Counted from the first letter of the stretch, positions 10,270 through 22,328 are shown. The stretch is 64,000 nt of DNA from Lichina pygmaea (GCA_963422465.1 OY730169.1:4464001-4528000); one strand, 5' to 3'. Translations and numbers: made by a program. The notes: generated from the letters alone by a model not told the origin.

Positions 10270-13153
10270 GGTGACGGTGCTTAGACGGGCTGCGGTGCTG
10301 TCTTCGAGATTTGAGCCTTGTTTGAGATGATGGGCTTCTGTGCTGAGGATGGCAGACTGATGATGGCAGAATAGGACGAGGGTTTGGCAGGTTATATAGA
10401 CAGTTCGTCCATTCTCCTCGGCGGACTCTTCTGGAGCCTAAGAGCGACTATGACGACGACGAGCCCACGACAGGCCGTCCTTCCTGAGAGGGAAGGACGG
10501 GCCTGACGATGTTCTGAGGAATCGCCGAAACCAGACACGGAACGGAGCAGGGTAATGGGACGGCCGTGGAGAATTCTGCAGGGACGGCGTCTTCTCTTGC
10601 ATGCCGCCTGCTAGGGATCATTCTCTTGGTCTTTTGCTGGGGGAAGGCACGTGGAAGAGACAGCTGAGCCGGCGAGCTGAGACTCAATCGAGGGGCCTCT
10701 ACAATCTGGTGATGAGGCCTGAACAGGAAGGCTATCTCGATCGTTGGGCCTCCTGCCCTTCTCCTGCAGAACATGCCCGAACAAAGGGTTCTGCTGTCGG
10801 CCATCCGGCTCTATCTTGGGCGTCTCTCCGTACGCGGCCTAGACTGGACGGAACTGTGGGAAAAACAATCAATTCTCCGAGTTGACGGCGTCGGGAGAAC
10901 AAGGGCGTTCTACACCGACAGCCATGGCAGCCGTCGGCAATGACGCGGCTGTCAATGGGCGCAGTGGGCCGTTCTCCATTCTCCGGAAACGGGTCGAGGC
11001 CCAGACACCCTCGTCCTCCTATAATAGGCAACGGTCAACCTCGCCGATGAGGCTAGACAGGCGACGTCTATTCCGCCCTCCGCTGCTACAGAGACAACGG
11101 GTCACAGCACAATGCCGCCTTGGCGCCATTACACTCAAGGCAGCTGCGTCGGAGGAAGCCCCTTCAATTCCTCTATCGATTTGTCATCGTTCTCTTGACG
11201 GAGCCGAGGAAAGATCTGTATCGATAGGGATGACGCCTGACTGACTTTTCCTGCCAACGGCCGAGGGACTGCTCGCGACGGCTCCGTCGGGCTAGCTAGG
11301 CACGCTACGATACTTTGTTGATGATCCGTTGGACCGAAAGTCAGAGTGTCTCAACATATAAGCATTTCCATGACAGGCAAACTTAATCAGCACTACGACC
11401 GTCGAGGGCAGGATTTACTACTCCCCTCCAGCAACAACAGTTGCTATGACACAAGCCCCTCCTCCAGAATCCGGCTGGGAGACCTGCTCCCATCTGCTAT
11501 GAGATCGAACCACACTTCCGCCAGCGCGCTTTTCTCAAGCGCCCGCCGGTTCCTAGTACACCACCGTCCATGCATTGAGGGGTACGCCAGACGACAGGGT
11601 ATGGTGAGCGCTGCCAGGCTCCACCTCTTCCGTGAGCAAGAGCTTGCGCTGCACATCTACCTCCCTCAAAGAGGCCAGACATCAGAGACGGAATGCGCCA
11701 CTGCCAAAGGATATGGTGTGTGGTTTTGGTTTCAGATGAAGGGATTGCTGCCTTCCGGTTATGGTAAGGTACATCCCACCCCCACATGCCTTCATCCGCA
11801 CCCATCTATCCACCAGTACATACGTACGTACGTACAGGCTAGCAGCTGGCAGTCGGCGATTGTGGTGTCACGAGAGCGGAAGTGGTCCGAAGGGAACAGA
11901 AGCGCCCGATGACCTGCCTCTTGAGTACTAGTCGAACAAGCAGCGAGGCTCCTGTCTTCGTATTCGACCGATCACGGGGCTTTGTTCGTTTACGGCAAAA
12001 CTACAGCGCAATGTGCCACAGCTGTCATGGGCGGCTAAGCAGGTGTGGGAAAACACCTTTCTCCTTTATGCCGCAGCAATATATTGCGTACAACTAGCCT
12101 GCCAGGGCGGCTTGATGAATAAGCAGATGGCGTGCAGTGACGTGTAACGGTTCCGGACCACTGGTGGGGTACCTTCGTAGTACGAGTACATACGTAAAGG
12201 GAGGGGTCGGACATACCGAAGGGGCGGGAGGGGTACCCCCTCAGTGGCACGGGTACGGTAGTACCGAAGCACCCTGCATTTCACGCAGGTACCCTCATGC
12301 CGCCTCGTAGTGTAATACGTACTACGTCATGTTCGGAGTACGTATGGACCTCACGCCTGTCGCCCAGGGCTGACCGTCCCAGTAATTAGTGGTGCCGTAC
12401 GTTTCGTACTGTAGGTTCAGTAACCTTAAGCCCCACGATACACTTGCTGGCTTGCACAGTTTGTAGGGACAATTACTCCGTACTTACATAGGCACGTAGC
12501 GTTCAGTACGTACCGTACGGAAGATACTGTAGCAACAGATCATACATCCGGAGCTGTCGACTCGAGTGCTCAACAAGCCCACATCCGTTACCGTGCCCCT
12601 ACCGCACAGAAAGCTTTCGTTTTTTGGAGGCAGAACAGCAAACACGAGAGTCTCGTCGTTGACGAGATCTCCACCTCTTGGTCCGCAAACGAGCGCGCGA
12701 GATGGACCGGCCATATACGATCTCTGAGACACACCGAGGAGCTGGTATAAACATGCCGGTGCAGAACGTTTGATCGAAGACCGACCTTCCCCATCCTCTC
12801 AAGGAGAACGGCGGACCCCCAGATCCTGGCCGGTGGTGTGACGCTTGCGACCGGGTGTCCCAGTCTTTCCGGCTGACCAGACGTGAGCCATGCTTGTGCC
12901 GCTGTCTTGTGGGACGAGGCAGCCTTCGTCGGTCCTCGGGCTGCCGATGCTGCTGACGCTGTCTCTGCTCATGTACGTCTTCTTGGCAGCCTTGTCGCAT
13001 GCGTGCAGGGGGTGCTTCTGCTGACCTCTGCAAAGGCTTGTCGTCCTTCCAGCTGCAAGCGCTTACCCGCAGGTTTGGCCTCTCACTGCCCGGCCACTCG
13101 GCGGACCTCGTCTTGGCGGACCTGGTCTTGGCGGACCTGACATAGCACAATGG
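10270..13153. other. Long gene-poor region with GTAC-rich repeats
   Basis: Nothing recognisable as a gene in about 2.9 kb. Candidate frames at 10601-10885, 10882-11244 and 11346-11912 lack motifs, introns or biased composition. GTAC words cluster at 11818-11836 and from about 12160 to 12530. Near 12163-12257 short inverted GGTACC-like blocks end in CACGGGTA, resembling the terminal sequence of the pogo-like element at 28.6-29.75 kb, so this may be a degraded relative. The first 250 bases upstream of the ribonuclease probably hold its promoter. Confidence 0.45.
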
Positions 13154-13179
13154 ATGCAACGCTTCACGCAGCGGTCACG

Positions 13180-13311
13180 AGGGCCGTTCCTCGGCACGTC
13201 GACCGCTCCCTACAAAGGCAATGGCAGAAGAAGCCAGCGACTACGAGTGCCGTTCCTCGGCATGTCGACCAGTCCCAACGAAGGCAAAGGCAGGAGAAGC
13301 CAGTACAGCGC
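13180..13311 (+). repeat. 66-bp direct duplication, in frame with the downstream gene
   Basis: Two adjacent 66-bp units offset by exactly 66 bases (CCGTTCCTCGGCA starts at 13184 and 13250). Because 66 is a multiple of three, the copies read as a 22-residue repeat (PFLGTSTAPYKGNGRRSQ then PFLGMSTSPNEGKGRRSQ) in the same open frame as the DUF3632 gene. The units differ at roughly a fifth of positions. Confidence 0.8.
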
Positions 13312-13381
13312 CATCTCCCAGGAGGGAAGTGACCCGCGGGAGGTGGAGTTATGGTTTGACCGTCTGCCTCAAGACGATGAC

Positions 13382-14167
13382 ATGGCGACGGAAACGGAAG
13401 CGACCGCCTTGAAGGACTTCTTGGCTGGCCGAAAACCCGTCGACGAGGCCGCAAAGGAGCTCACGTCGGCTGCCGCTACCTCACGAGCGGAGGAAGACCT
13501 GGCCCGACTCTGGGGCTTCATCACCGACGCCGCTTTGGCTCTGCCGGACCAGCAGGACAAGCTCATCGAATTGCTCACGGCCATCAAGCGTCTTCCCCCG
13601 GGGGGCGCAGTTGATTGGAGTCGGTTACCGGGCTTCGCTAGCGACATTCGCGACCGATGGGATGGTCAGTGAGACCTTTCTTTTGCCCTGAGGCTCATTC
13701 CCAACCCGGCCTACGAAAACGGTGTGTCGTGGCATCCCAACTGACTTGGCCGGTGTTGCTTGCACCTAGTCCCTGAGGACGATCCACTTCGTCCAGAGTA
13801 TACGAAGCTGAACATCTGGGCCGCGAGGATTACCAAGAGCGGCCTGGTCGACCTGAAGCACATGGCGATTTGGAGTTTGCGCGAAGCGCTCGAAAGTCAG
13901 CCCGCACCCAACGTGAAGCTGGACGCACTGGTTCCGGGGGCAGCGCAGTGGATGATTCAAGCCGGTCGTCTCGTGAGCAGGTCACAAGGGGTCACTGGCC
14001 CTGAGGGCCGCGCAGGGCCGCTTTTCGAGGGCAGACCAGGCTTTTCCGAAGAACGATGGATCTTCTGGAAGGGTCGCTTCCGCTGGATCCAGGTCCAAGA
14101 GAGGTTGCAGGCTCAGACCAAGGAGCTGGCCAAGAGAGCGGAACAGGCCATGGATTATGCGGAGTGA
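13382..14167 (+). CDS. DUF3632 family protein
   Basis: Fungal-specific family of unknown function. Exons are 13382-13664 and 13770-14167 (226 residues); the 105-bp intron has a GTCAGT donor and a CTGAC branch point. Family marks are the N-terminal helix with DFLAGRKPVDEAAKELTS, a segment around PGFASDIRDRWD at the intron, NIWAARITKSGLVD, the block LVPGAAQWMIQAG, and FSEERWIFWKGRF near the C-terminus. The frame stays open upstream to an ATG at 13154, which would add 76 residues including the 22-residue tandem repeat. I chose 13382 because the family homology begins just after it. No membrane segment or signal peptide is seen. In other fungi these proteins are usually isolated, often in variable regions, and that fits this location. 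Confidence 0.8.
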
Positions 14168-17025
14168 GACTGCTCTGATGGGCGCTCAGTCGGGGCAGTC
14201 TCGAGTGCGAAGGAGAGACAAGGCGTACGGAAAAGCAGCGCATGCGTCTTCTGGGTGTTTGGTAACATGGCGTCCTTTCTTTCGGGACTGTAGAGAGCTG
14301 GAAATGGCGTATATATAGAGAGGGTTCTGATGCTTTGTCTTCCCCTGTCATATCTTCACAGATACTTTGATTTCCCCTTTGAGGGCTGCTCCCTTGGTGT
14401 TCAAGAGATGGGATGCCAGCAGGGGAGTCCGTGTAAAGGCCTGGTCGTCGTTTCTATCTTGCGTGGTTGACATGGCAGAAATACGTACGATGTCTGGACG
14501 ATAGGCCATCCTTGGTGCCAGTCCCATCATCCGAAGAAGCCGTCCGTATAAGTCAGTTTCAACTGTCGGGCAAGTCTTTTCGGTTGGATTGTTTCGAAGA
14601 GGAGGTAGAGCGCACTTTCTGTCATTTGGAAGAGTAGTGCCTGTCGAGTGCTTTCCGATGGGAGCCTCACGAGCGTCCCAGCAAGCTCTCTCCACTTGTC
14701 TTCCTTCTTCGGGAGGGTGTTGGATGTCCCGTTCTTTTGTTTGCTTTGTTGTTCGCCGAGACTCGACCAGGAAACCCCAAGTCGCGGGGGAGATCGAGAT
14801 GGCTGTCTACGTGGAAAGACTACCGGTAGTAGCTGGCTGTCACGATCGGGTACGCATCACCTTCTGTTGTGCCTCCAGGTCAAGTGACTTTTTTGGTTGA
14901 TAAGTTCAATTGCACTGGGCTCTGAGATGCTTGGTTTGGGTCGGCGTTGTGGGTACACTAAAGGCGTAGCCATCCTGCGTGTTTCAGAATATAGAACAGA
15001 TTTCGAAGCGATATTCGTCTAAGGATCAGGCTGAGCAGAATACGCAGTATCGCTGCTTGGTGGTCGGCGAGATGGATGGGGGTACTTTTTGGGGTGTGTG
15101 ATGGATATCATTCGTCCTCTTGTGACGTTCTTGTGCAGGTTATAGTTATACTGCCCATCTCAAACCAGCTCTTGGAAAGTGAGAGGAGGCGCCAAATGTT
15201 CGAATGAATCGCACGTATATACCATGTAACTTGCGGACAATCAAAACCTTCCCCGGTTATAGGGGTAAAGGCCGTCGTGTCTCCGGGTCAGTGCTTGCCT
15301 TTCTTCTTCCGGTAACCAAGGTTATTCCAGCAAGCCCATGCAGTCTTGTAGTTGTATTACACTGAACGATAGCGCAGTGATCGGCGTGCTTCTTTCTTCA
15401 TCCTTTTCTCAAACATAAATCTGGTTCAGCGTCTGAACATTGGCCGCAGCTCCACGGCACTTGACTTTCAAACAAGTAGCCAGGCGGTGGTTCATACTGG
15501 CGACTACCGTATGACACGGAGAGCGCTTTGAGTCATGTTCTTGTCAAGTTGAAGTCCTTCCATGCTTGCCGGAAACATAAGCTCTCGCTGTTCAGTTTCA
15601 ACTCTGTTCAGCACCTCTTTCGGCAGTCAAGAACCAAGCCATGAAGTATGTACCGTTGAAAATTCGATCATCACAGAGGTAGAGCAATCCAACCAAGATT
15701 GCTTGGAAATAGTACAACGTAGGAGTAATAGGTCTGTTGGTGAACAAACATATGCTTGACAGTTGACCTGCCTTGGCAACGAGCTTTGAGATGATGTACA
15801 GCTTACATGGTACGAGAAGATGCTGAGGCGTAGGAAGACAGTACTGTATTCATTCACCAATGACTACGGTATTCGTCTTGGTGAGCTGATCTTCGAGAAC
15901 TCAGGCACGTACGTACTTCCGTACGTACGGAGGTATCGTCGGCGGGCTTATCGAACTCATTGAAAACTGTTCAAGGAGGGTCGAGCTCGACCCCCTCTTT
16001 GGCGTCTGAATAATTACCGTACCGTAGTGGAACAACAGCTCACAATAAAGCTACTGTACATACGTACGGTACCCTCGTACCTTCCCTACTGCAGCCCCAC
16101 ATCCCGTACGGAAGCCCGCGACAAAAGTATTCACAATCCTGCCAAAAAGTGATGAGACTGTAGATCACCGCCCAAACCTGCCCACTGACACCACCCAAAT
16201 CACTGACACCATGGGCAACAAAACCATCAGCATTTTGCAGAAAGTATGTGTATTTGCTCTTCCTAAGGAGGGTGTCCCTGTGAGGTATGTCATCAACCTC
16301 ACAGGTCTTTCTTCCAGCACTATCCATTGAATTCGTCAACTTGTGTACAGTACAAGTATAGCTACAGTCCTGTCATGAATGCGGTCTTCATGAGGACCCA
16401 AGGATGTAGTGGTACCAGAAGAAGAAGAGGAGTAGCAGAGTGACAAGAGCTCAGATTAGGAAGATGACTAGTCACAAGACTCAAGACTCAAGAATTCTGG
16501 TGGTGGAGAAAGGGGGACAGCAACAACAATAGCGACGAGGACTGAGATTGGGACAAGAAATGCGGGAGTATCTCACGACTTTTGTTACCCCCATACAAAT
16601 GATTGCGAATACTTTCATCGCGAGCTTCCGTACGAGGGTATGGAGCCGTGGGAGCGTACGGTAAGGAAAACGGTAAGGAATTACCCACGGTAACGATTGT
16701 TTAGACTTTGATATTGATCCTCCCGAGACCTCGTACGTACGTACATACGTATGTACAGGTATGCAATCGAAGCGGCTATCGCGAGTATGTTGGCGTCAAA
16801 AGTCAATGGAGCGCCAAGAGGAGAACCTGGGGAGAGACTGGATCACGTGACATGGATTATGCCTTCCAGTACTCGTACTGTAGGTGGTCGGCCATATACT
16901 TCTGATGAAGGGCTATCCTGCCGTAGATCTTGGGCGAATGCTATCAGTAGAAAGTCTGTTGTTTCTGCGCCCCGACCTCCTACCTAGAGGCGACATCTTG
17001 TCTATACCGTACGGTACCGTAAGCT
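14168..17025. other. Gene-poor accessory region
   Basis: About 2.9 kb without a recognised gene. Scattered GTAC words occur at 15906-15930, 16055-16075 and 16735-16755. Open frames at 14589-14900 (+) and 16040-16339 (-) have no recognisable features. It ends at the target site of a LINE insertion. Confidence 0.45.
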
Positions 17026-18088
17026 ATTGAGTCAGCAACAACGCTGCCTGCGGTCAGTTACTGGCGGCTTCAGGGCTACCAGCCGGAAGCAGCTTGAGAG
17101 CGAGGCCGCTGTTCCCCCCCTCCGGGCGCACATGGCACGACTGCAGCTACAGGCGCGTGTCAGGATGGAAGCCTCCGGAGTCCGGACAGAGATTCAAGAG
17201 GCCTGCGAACGACTCAAGCGTCAGCTGGCCCGACGACCGGGCCGACGTCGCCGCGCCTACATCTCACCAGGCCAGGCGCGACACCGCTGGGCCGAGTCAA
17301 TCCTCTGGCCCCAGCGGCCACTGGAATCCACCAAGGGGTCCCTGGGCCTGCCCCCATGGGCCGACAGCCACCCCGCAGTCACTCCACCCCCAGGCACCCC
17401 CCCACGAACAGTCTGGCAGGCCCGCCTGCTATCGGAGCAATGGTGCTGGGAGAGATGGCACGAGCTCCACGGTGGGCCCCCACCGCAAATCCAGCTGCTG
17501 GACTCAGATCCTGGAGGGGGAGACAACTGGAAGCCGGACAGGATGCCGTACCGGGCATCTCTCCGGCTTCGCGCCGGCCTATCCAAGGCCCAAAGCAGCA
17601 TCTTAACGCAGATGCGCACAGGTAAGATCGGGCTGGCAGCCTTCCTCTGCAGGCGACAAGTCCCCGGCTTTCCGACGCCGGCTTGTTGCTGCGGAGCGCA
17701 GTGGGAGACTGCCAAGCATGTTGTTCTGGAGTGCCCACGCCTGCACCGAGTACGCCGCAGTCTTTACACTGCGGCTGCTACTACTGACTACCAGGTGATG
17801 ATCTCGCGCCCGCGGCCCGCCGCCGCCCTCACCTCGTGGATCCTACGCCACGGAGTTCTCCCCCAGTTCTCCTGGGCCCAGGAGCAGCTGGATACTGGTT
17901 ACTAACCAGTCACCCCCCACGTTCTGTAGATTACTCGAGAGGATAGCGCTGCCCGAGGCGCTGCAGGGAGAGGTTTTTTACTCGGTCGAGTTTTCCTAGC
18001 CTAATTCTATAGTTGACCCAGCGTAGCCTAGATACACTAGCGTTAGAATGGTGTAGGAATTCAATCAATCAATCAATTGAGTCAGCAA
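17026..18088 (+). mobile_element. 5'-truncated Tad-like LINE, copy 1, with target-site duplication
   Basis: A 13-bp perfect direct repeat ATTGAGTCAGCAA lies at 17026-17038 and 18076-18088 and brackets the insertion. The insert carries the C-terminal end of a non-LTR retrotransposon ORF2 (about 17027-17905), uninterrupted for about 290 residues. It ends with a zinc-knuckle-like block (CCCGAQWETAKHVVLECPR) and the tail domain WILRHGVLPQFSWAQEQL. The reverse transcriptase is absent, as expected from 5' truncation during target-primed reverse transcription. The 3' end is a short CAAT tandem tail (about 18058-18075) instead of poly-A. The body is GC-rich and keeps many CpA sites, so there is no sign of repeat-induced point mutation. 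It closely resembles the copy at 20.8-22.3 kb. Confidence 0.9.
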
Positions 18089-19578
18089 GCATATCGACGA
18101 GTTTACAACGCGACTCTGCAGCGCGGGGAGGACTCTTGCCCGTACTCGCAATTGGCGGCTACAGTACGCGATATCGTAACCGACGACGCCCCATAGAGCT
18201 ACGAAATCTCTTCAGCCTACGTGCGTATTGCTGTTACACGGACATTCGCCAGCATTTGCCTAATCAGATCTGTCATGTTTGCCGCGCCTTCTACGTACCC
18301 GCATTGCATTTCCGAACAGACGTCCTCGTACCCTGGTGCCATGCCGGGTCTGCCTGGTAACGTACGGTAAGACCCCAGATGCCGTCTCCCAGCTCCGAGT
18401 CGAGGCTGCAGCCCTAGGGGATGTTGGGACGCCGTAATGTACCGTCGGGTTCGAGAGCTGGGACCAGGTGTCCTAACGGCATCGAGCTGGTCCCACTACC
18501 ACCAATGAACATTGGTGGTAAGACGCGGTTCGTTGGTACTGGGAACAGGCCCGGGGCATGCCCGTGCCATTCACGACCAATTCCGGATGATATGCGGATT
18601 AGTCGCCCTATAATTATCCGTTTGATGAAAGAGGATGTCCTGGGCTAAGTCACGAGTACGCTACGATATGTGCTGAATGCTAAAACAACTGCTGGAGCGG
18701 GCAACTGCCAGCTACATTTGCCGGCGAACGAGGTTGCGGCTTCGTCTACTTGCTCGTGATCTTTTCTTGCTTCTCCTTCGAGAGATGGACTCAAGGTCTC
18801 ACTTCGACCTTGGACGTCATCTCTTTCTCATGCTAGTCTTGGATCTGAGTGTTTTTCCATTCCTCCTTCCTCTTTCCCAGAAACAGCGTTGTCTGTTTTT
18901 GCTCCTGCGATGCTAGTATGAGTGTTGCAGGGTCCTCCGGTGTGTCCACGAAAGGCCCGACTTGGAGCATCTCGATTAGAGAACCCTTTTGACTTTCTTT
19001 TGGGCTAATTGGGTCATCGTCACTGTCTCGCCTGGGCTGCTTTGCTGGAGGGCTTTGGTTGCCCTGCCTCCGGTCACGGGATCGCATGTCCGAGAGTGCT
19101 GGACGCCTGGGCCATCGTCCTTGGCAAGCATGTGGCAAGCTGGAGCGCCTCCTTCGCGAAAGCATGGAGAACGTGTTTCACGCTTCAGCTCTCATACGGG
19201 TGGCTGACTTAGTGAACCCAGCTTCCTTAAGCAGCTTCCCCTTCGTTCCTCAGGCCCACGGACACATACGAGGTACCAGAGCAATGGATCGTGATTGTGG
19301 CCGGTGCGTGATGGTGACCTGCCGAAAGCACATTCTTGAGGATGGCTCGGCTCCCAAAAAATCAAGTAGTGAACACACAGCTTCCTTCCATCCTTATGGC
19401 ACTCGAAGTATAAAGGCAGGCAAGTCAGCTTGTCGAACTACCTACCGAGCAGCAAGAGAGCAGATTGGCAAAATAGACCGCCAGCGTCACGTTCACCGCC
19501 AGTATCACCGGCATTTCCACAATCTCTAGTGCCTCCGGCATCACCACCACCACTACCGCCGCAATCACCGCTGCCATC
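18089..19578. other. Intergenic between LINE copy 1 and a secreted-protein candidate
   Basis: No gene that I can support. An inverted CCACCAATG/CATTGGTGG palindrome sits at about 18499-18518. A minus-strand frame of 110 codons at 18833-19165 has protein-like charged composition (many Arg, Lys, Asp, Gln) but no start context, splice partners or family resemblance. Confidence 0.4.
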
Positions 19579-20111
19579 ATGCGCGTGCTTCAGCTCTTGC
19601 TCATAGTCAGCTCCCTTGAAGGGCTCCTAGCACTACCAGGTCCAGCGAAGCCGTACAAACCTCCGTCGGTACAAGTATCCCAGTTTCAAAACCAACCGCC
19701 GGAGGTACCTCTTGGGCAGCCCTCTGAGGACGGCCCTCCGCAGCAGACGCCAGAAGAACTGCCGGGCCAGCAGAGCGGCGATCCAGATGGCGGATGGTGT
19801 CGGGGGCTGATGTCGGTGGTGAGCACACGCAGTCGACGCAGCGGTCTGAGCGGAGACGGCATTCCGTAGCTCGCTGTGCTGACGAGAGACTCCAGGTCTG
19901 CGAAGTGACGGCGGAGTGGAGCCTCGACAAGGTCTTCGACTGGTCTCTCAACCAGGCCCGCAAGACTCCCGGCAGACTCCGAGACGCCGCCAAGAGGTAC
20001 TTCGACATCGGTCAGCCCGCCGGAGATCCCAGGCCTGGCGGACGCGGCAGGATCCCATCCGGTCGCAGACGTCCACGTCCGCGTCCGGGACCGGGTCGCA
20101 AACTCTTCTAG
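19579..20111 (+). CDS. Putative small secreted protein
   Basis: Not a family I recognise. Exons 19579-19818 and 19896-20111 give 151 residues; the 77-bp intron is canonical (GTGAGC donor, GCTGACG branch about 20 bases before CAG) and the phase is 0 on both sides, which is the main reason to believe the model. The protein starts with a clear signal peptide (MRVLQLLLIVSSLEGLLA, cleavage likely just after). A Pro/Gln-rich stretch follows to about residue 70, then one cysteine on each side of the junction, a helical-looking part (EWSLDKVFDWSLNQARKTPG) and a very basic Arg/Pro/Gly-rich tail. Small size, secretion and position between two recent LINE insertions are features shared by many fungal effector candidates, but nothing here shows function. 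Without the intron the first frame ends at 19869 (96 residues). Confidence 0.5.
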
Positions 20112-20158
20112 TCTTACTTTTGAGCCCTGTCAGAAGGACCGGTGAGGAAGGGGGAGAG

Positions 20159-20199
<41 letters not shown>

Positions 20200-20760
20200 C
20201 GACGGGTTCAGGTATCCCAGCAGTCGTCAGCAGGAACACATCATGGACAATCAGGCACTAGCCCTACCCTATCGAGCATTGTCTCATCGCCAGGAGTCTT
20301 GATTTCTGCTGTCGATAATCCTTTACTTTTTCCAAGCCTCACTGTATGTTTGTCAGGACCTCTGTCTGCCTGTCTGTCTGTCTGTCTTTGTTCTCTCCCC
20401 GTCCTGTCTACTAATCTCTCCGACTACCCTTTTTTTTCTTGTCAGTCTGTATCTCTATCAGTCTATCTATCATGATCTTCCCCGCCTCACTTCATTTTGT
20501 GCTTATCCACCAAACTCTAGTTGACACAAGACCTGCTCTTCATTCATAATAACTCTTTGTCTTGCTCAAAAGATTTTACTTACTTCACACAGAGAGAGAG
20601 GTCCTGTGCTCAGAGAAAGAAAAATAGACAATGAAGACTGTTTGCCTTACTGTATTCTGTGAGAGCAGTGCTGTACCTACATGTGTACACTTCCCAGGAC
20701 ACAAAGTTTTTGTACTCTTGTGCACCATCTCTTCTGTAAACCCCCCTCCCTCTACCTAAA
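20112..20760. other. Simple-sequence intergenic stretch
   Basis: Contains a GAC trinucleotide run of about 13 units (20160-20198) and a TCTG tetranucleotide run (about 20366-20391), then pyrimidine-rich DNA up to the LINE insertion site. No gene seen. Confidence 0.7.
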
Positions 20761-22328
20761 CAATCACGGAAATTGAAGGTGTCGGGCATCGGGTTTGTCG
20801 ACGATATCAAAATCCTAGCGGTCGGCAAGGACACCGAGAGCAACTGCAGGGTACTAGAGCGGGTGCACCGCGGCTGCATTGCGTGGGCGCGCCACCACGG
20901 GGCCGCCTTCACCCCACATAAATATGAGCTCATGCACCTGACCCGGTCCCCGAAGCGGTTCAACATGACGGCAGGAGTTAACCTGGAAGGAGTCAACAAG
21001 GAGCCGCAACAATCCGTCCGGATCCTCGGAGTCCTACTGGACTCAAAGCTCCGCTGGGGCCCCCACGTCAAGCGCACCACGGAGAAGGCAGCGCAGCAGG
21101 GCCATGCCCTCACCGCAGTCGCTGGGTCTACCTGGGGTGCCACCTTTGACAAGGCAAGGCTGATCTACAATGTGGTAGTACGCCCGGCCATCACCTACTG
21201 AGCAACAGTCTGGGCACCTACAGAGAGCCTTCTTCGGCCGGCACACCGGCACTGGATTGGTGACGCACTCGAACAGCAGCAGCAACACTGCCTCCAGACA
21301 ATTACTGGCGGCTTCAAGGCGACCAGCCGGCGACAGCTGGAGACTGAAGCCGCAGTTCCCCCCCTCTGTGCCCACATCACACGTTTGCAGCTCCAGGCTC
21401 GCGCCTGGATGGAGGCCTCCGGAGTACAGACGGAGATCCAGGCGGCCTGTGATAGGATCCGACGCCAGCTCGCCCCGAAGCAAGGCCGCCGGCGCCACGC
21501 CGGCAACACCCCGGGCCAGGACTGGCGACAGTGGGCCAAAGCGATCCTGTGGCCACGAAGAACCATGGAGGACTCGACAGCAAGGCTCGGCATCCCCCCG
21601 TGGTTTGATGGACCACCCCCACCCCCCTTCCGCGATCAGTTTGGCAGGCGTACCAATTGGCAGAACAATGGTGCTGGGAGCGCTGGCGCCAGCTGCACGG
21701 AGGCCCCCCGCCAACAACACAGACACTCGACCCAGACCCCGGAGGTGGGGACAACTGGAAGCCCAGCAAGATGCCGTACCAGTCGGCCCTCCGGCTGCAC
21801 ACCGGCCTCTCGAAGGCGCAGAGCAGCATTTTGACACAGGTCCGCACAGGCAAGATCAGGTTGGCAGCGTTCCTCTGCAAACAACGGGTGCCTGGCTTCC
21901 CCACACCGGCGTGCAGCTGCGGAGCGCTGTGGGAGACAGCCAAACACGTGGTTTTGGACTGGCCCCGCCTTCTCCGGGTGCGGCGGAGTCTGTATTTAGC
22001 GGCGGCCACCACTGACTACCAGACCCGGACGTCCCGGCCACGGCCGGCCGCCGCCCTTACAGCGTGGATCCTCCGCCACGGTGTCCTCCCCCAGTTCTCC
22101 TGGGCTCAGGAGCAGCTGGAAGCTGGCTGCTAGCCAGCCACCCCCCATGTTCTATAGTGTTTTGATAGGAGAGTGCTGGCCAGGCACCGCATGGGGAGGT
22201 TTTTCATCCTAGCAGGCCTGGGGATTTCCTTACCTAATCTTTCATAGCTGACCCAGCATAGTCTAGATAGCTAGTACTAGAATGGAGTAGGAATACCAAT
22301 ACCAATACCAATACCAATCACGGAAATT
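20761..22328 (+). mobile_element. 5'-truncated Tad-like LINE, copy 2, with target-site duplication
   Basis: A 14-bp perfect repeat CAATCACGGAAATT flanks the insert (20761-20774 and 22315-22328). The copy begins inside the reverse transcriptase palm domain: IGFVDDIKILAVG holds the F/YVDD catalytic motif at about 20800. It continues through the thumb-like region to the same C-terminal zinc-knuckle and WAQEQL end as copy 1 (stop at 22131-22133). The ORF is not intact: an in-frame TGA at 21199-21201 replaces the codon expected after the conserved Tyr of the AITY block, and the frame changes between about 21600 and 21660, where copy 1 reads through. The 3' tail is about four CAATAC units instead of poly-A. 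Base composition shows no RIP-like CpA depletion. Confidence 0.9.

Noticed and set aside
11346-11912. A 188-codon plus-strand open frame
   Set aside because: Unbiased composition, a GTAC repeat inside the frame and no motif; likely chance.
16040-16339. A 99-codon minus-strand frame with mixed composition
   Set aside because: No motif found and it includes GTAC-rich DNA; not supportable.
18833-19165. A 110-codon minus-strand frame with charged composition
   Set aside because: No recognisable family, start context or intron; insufficient to call.
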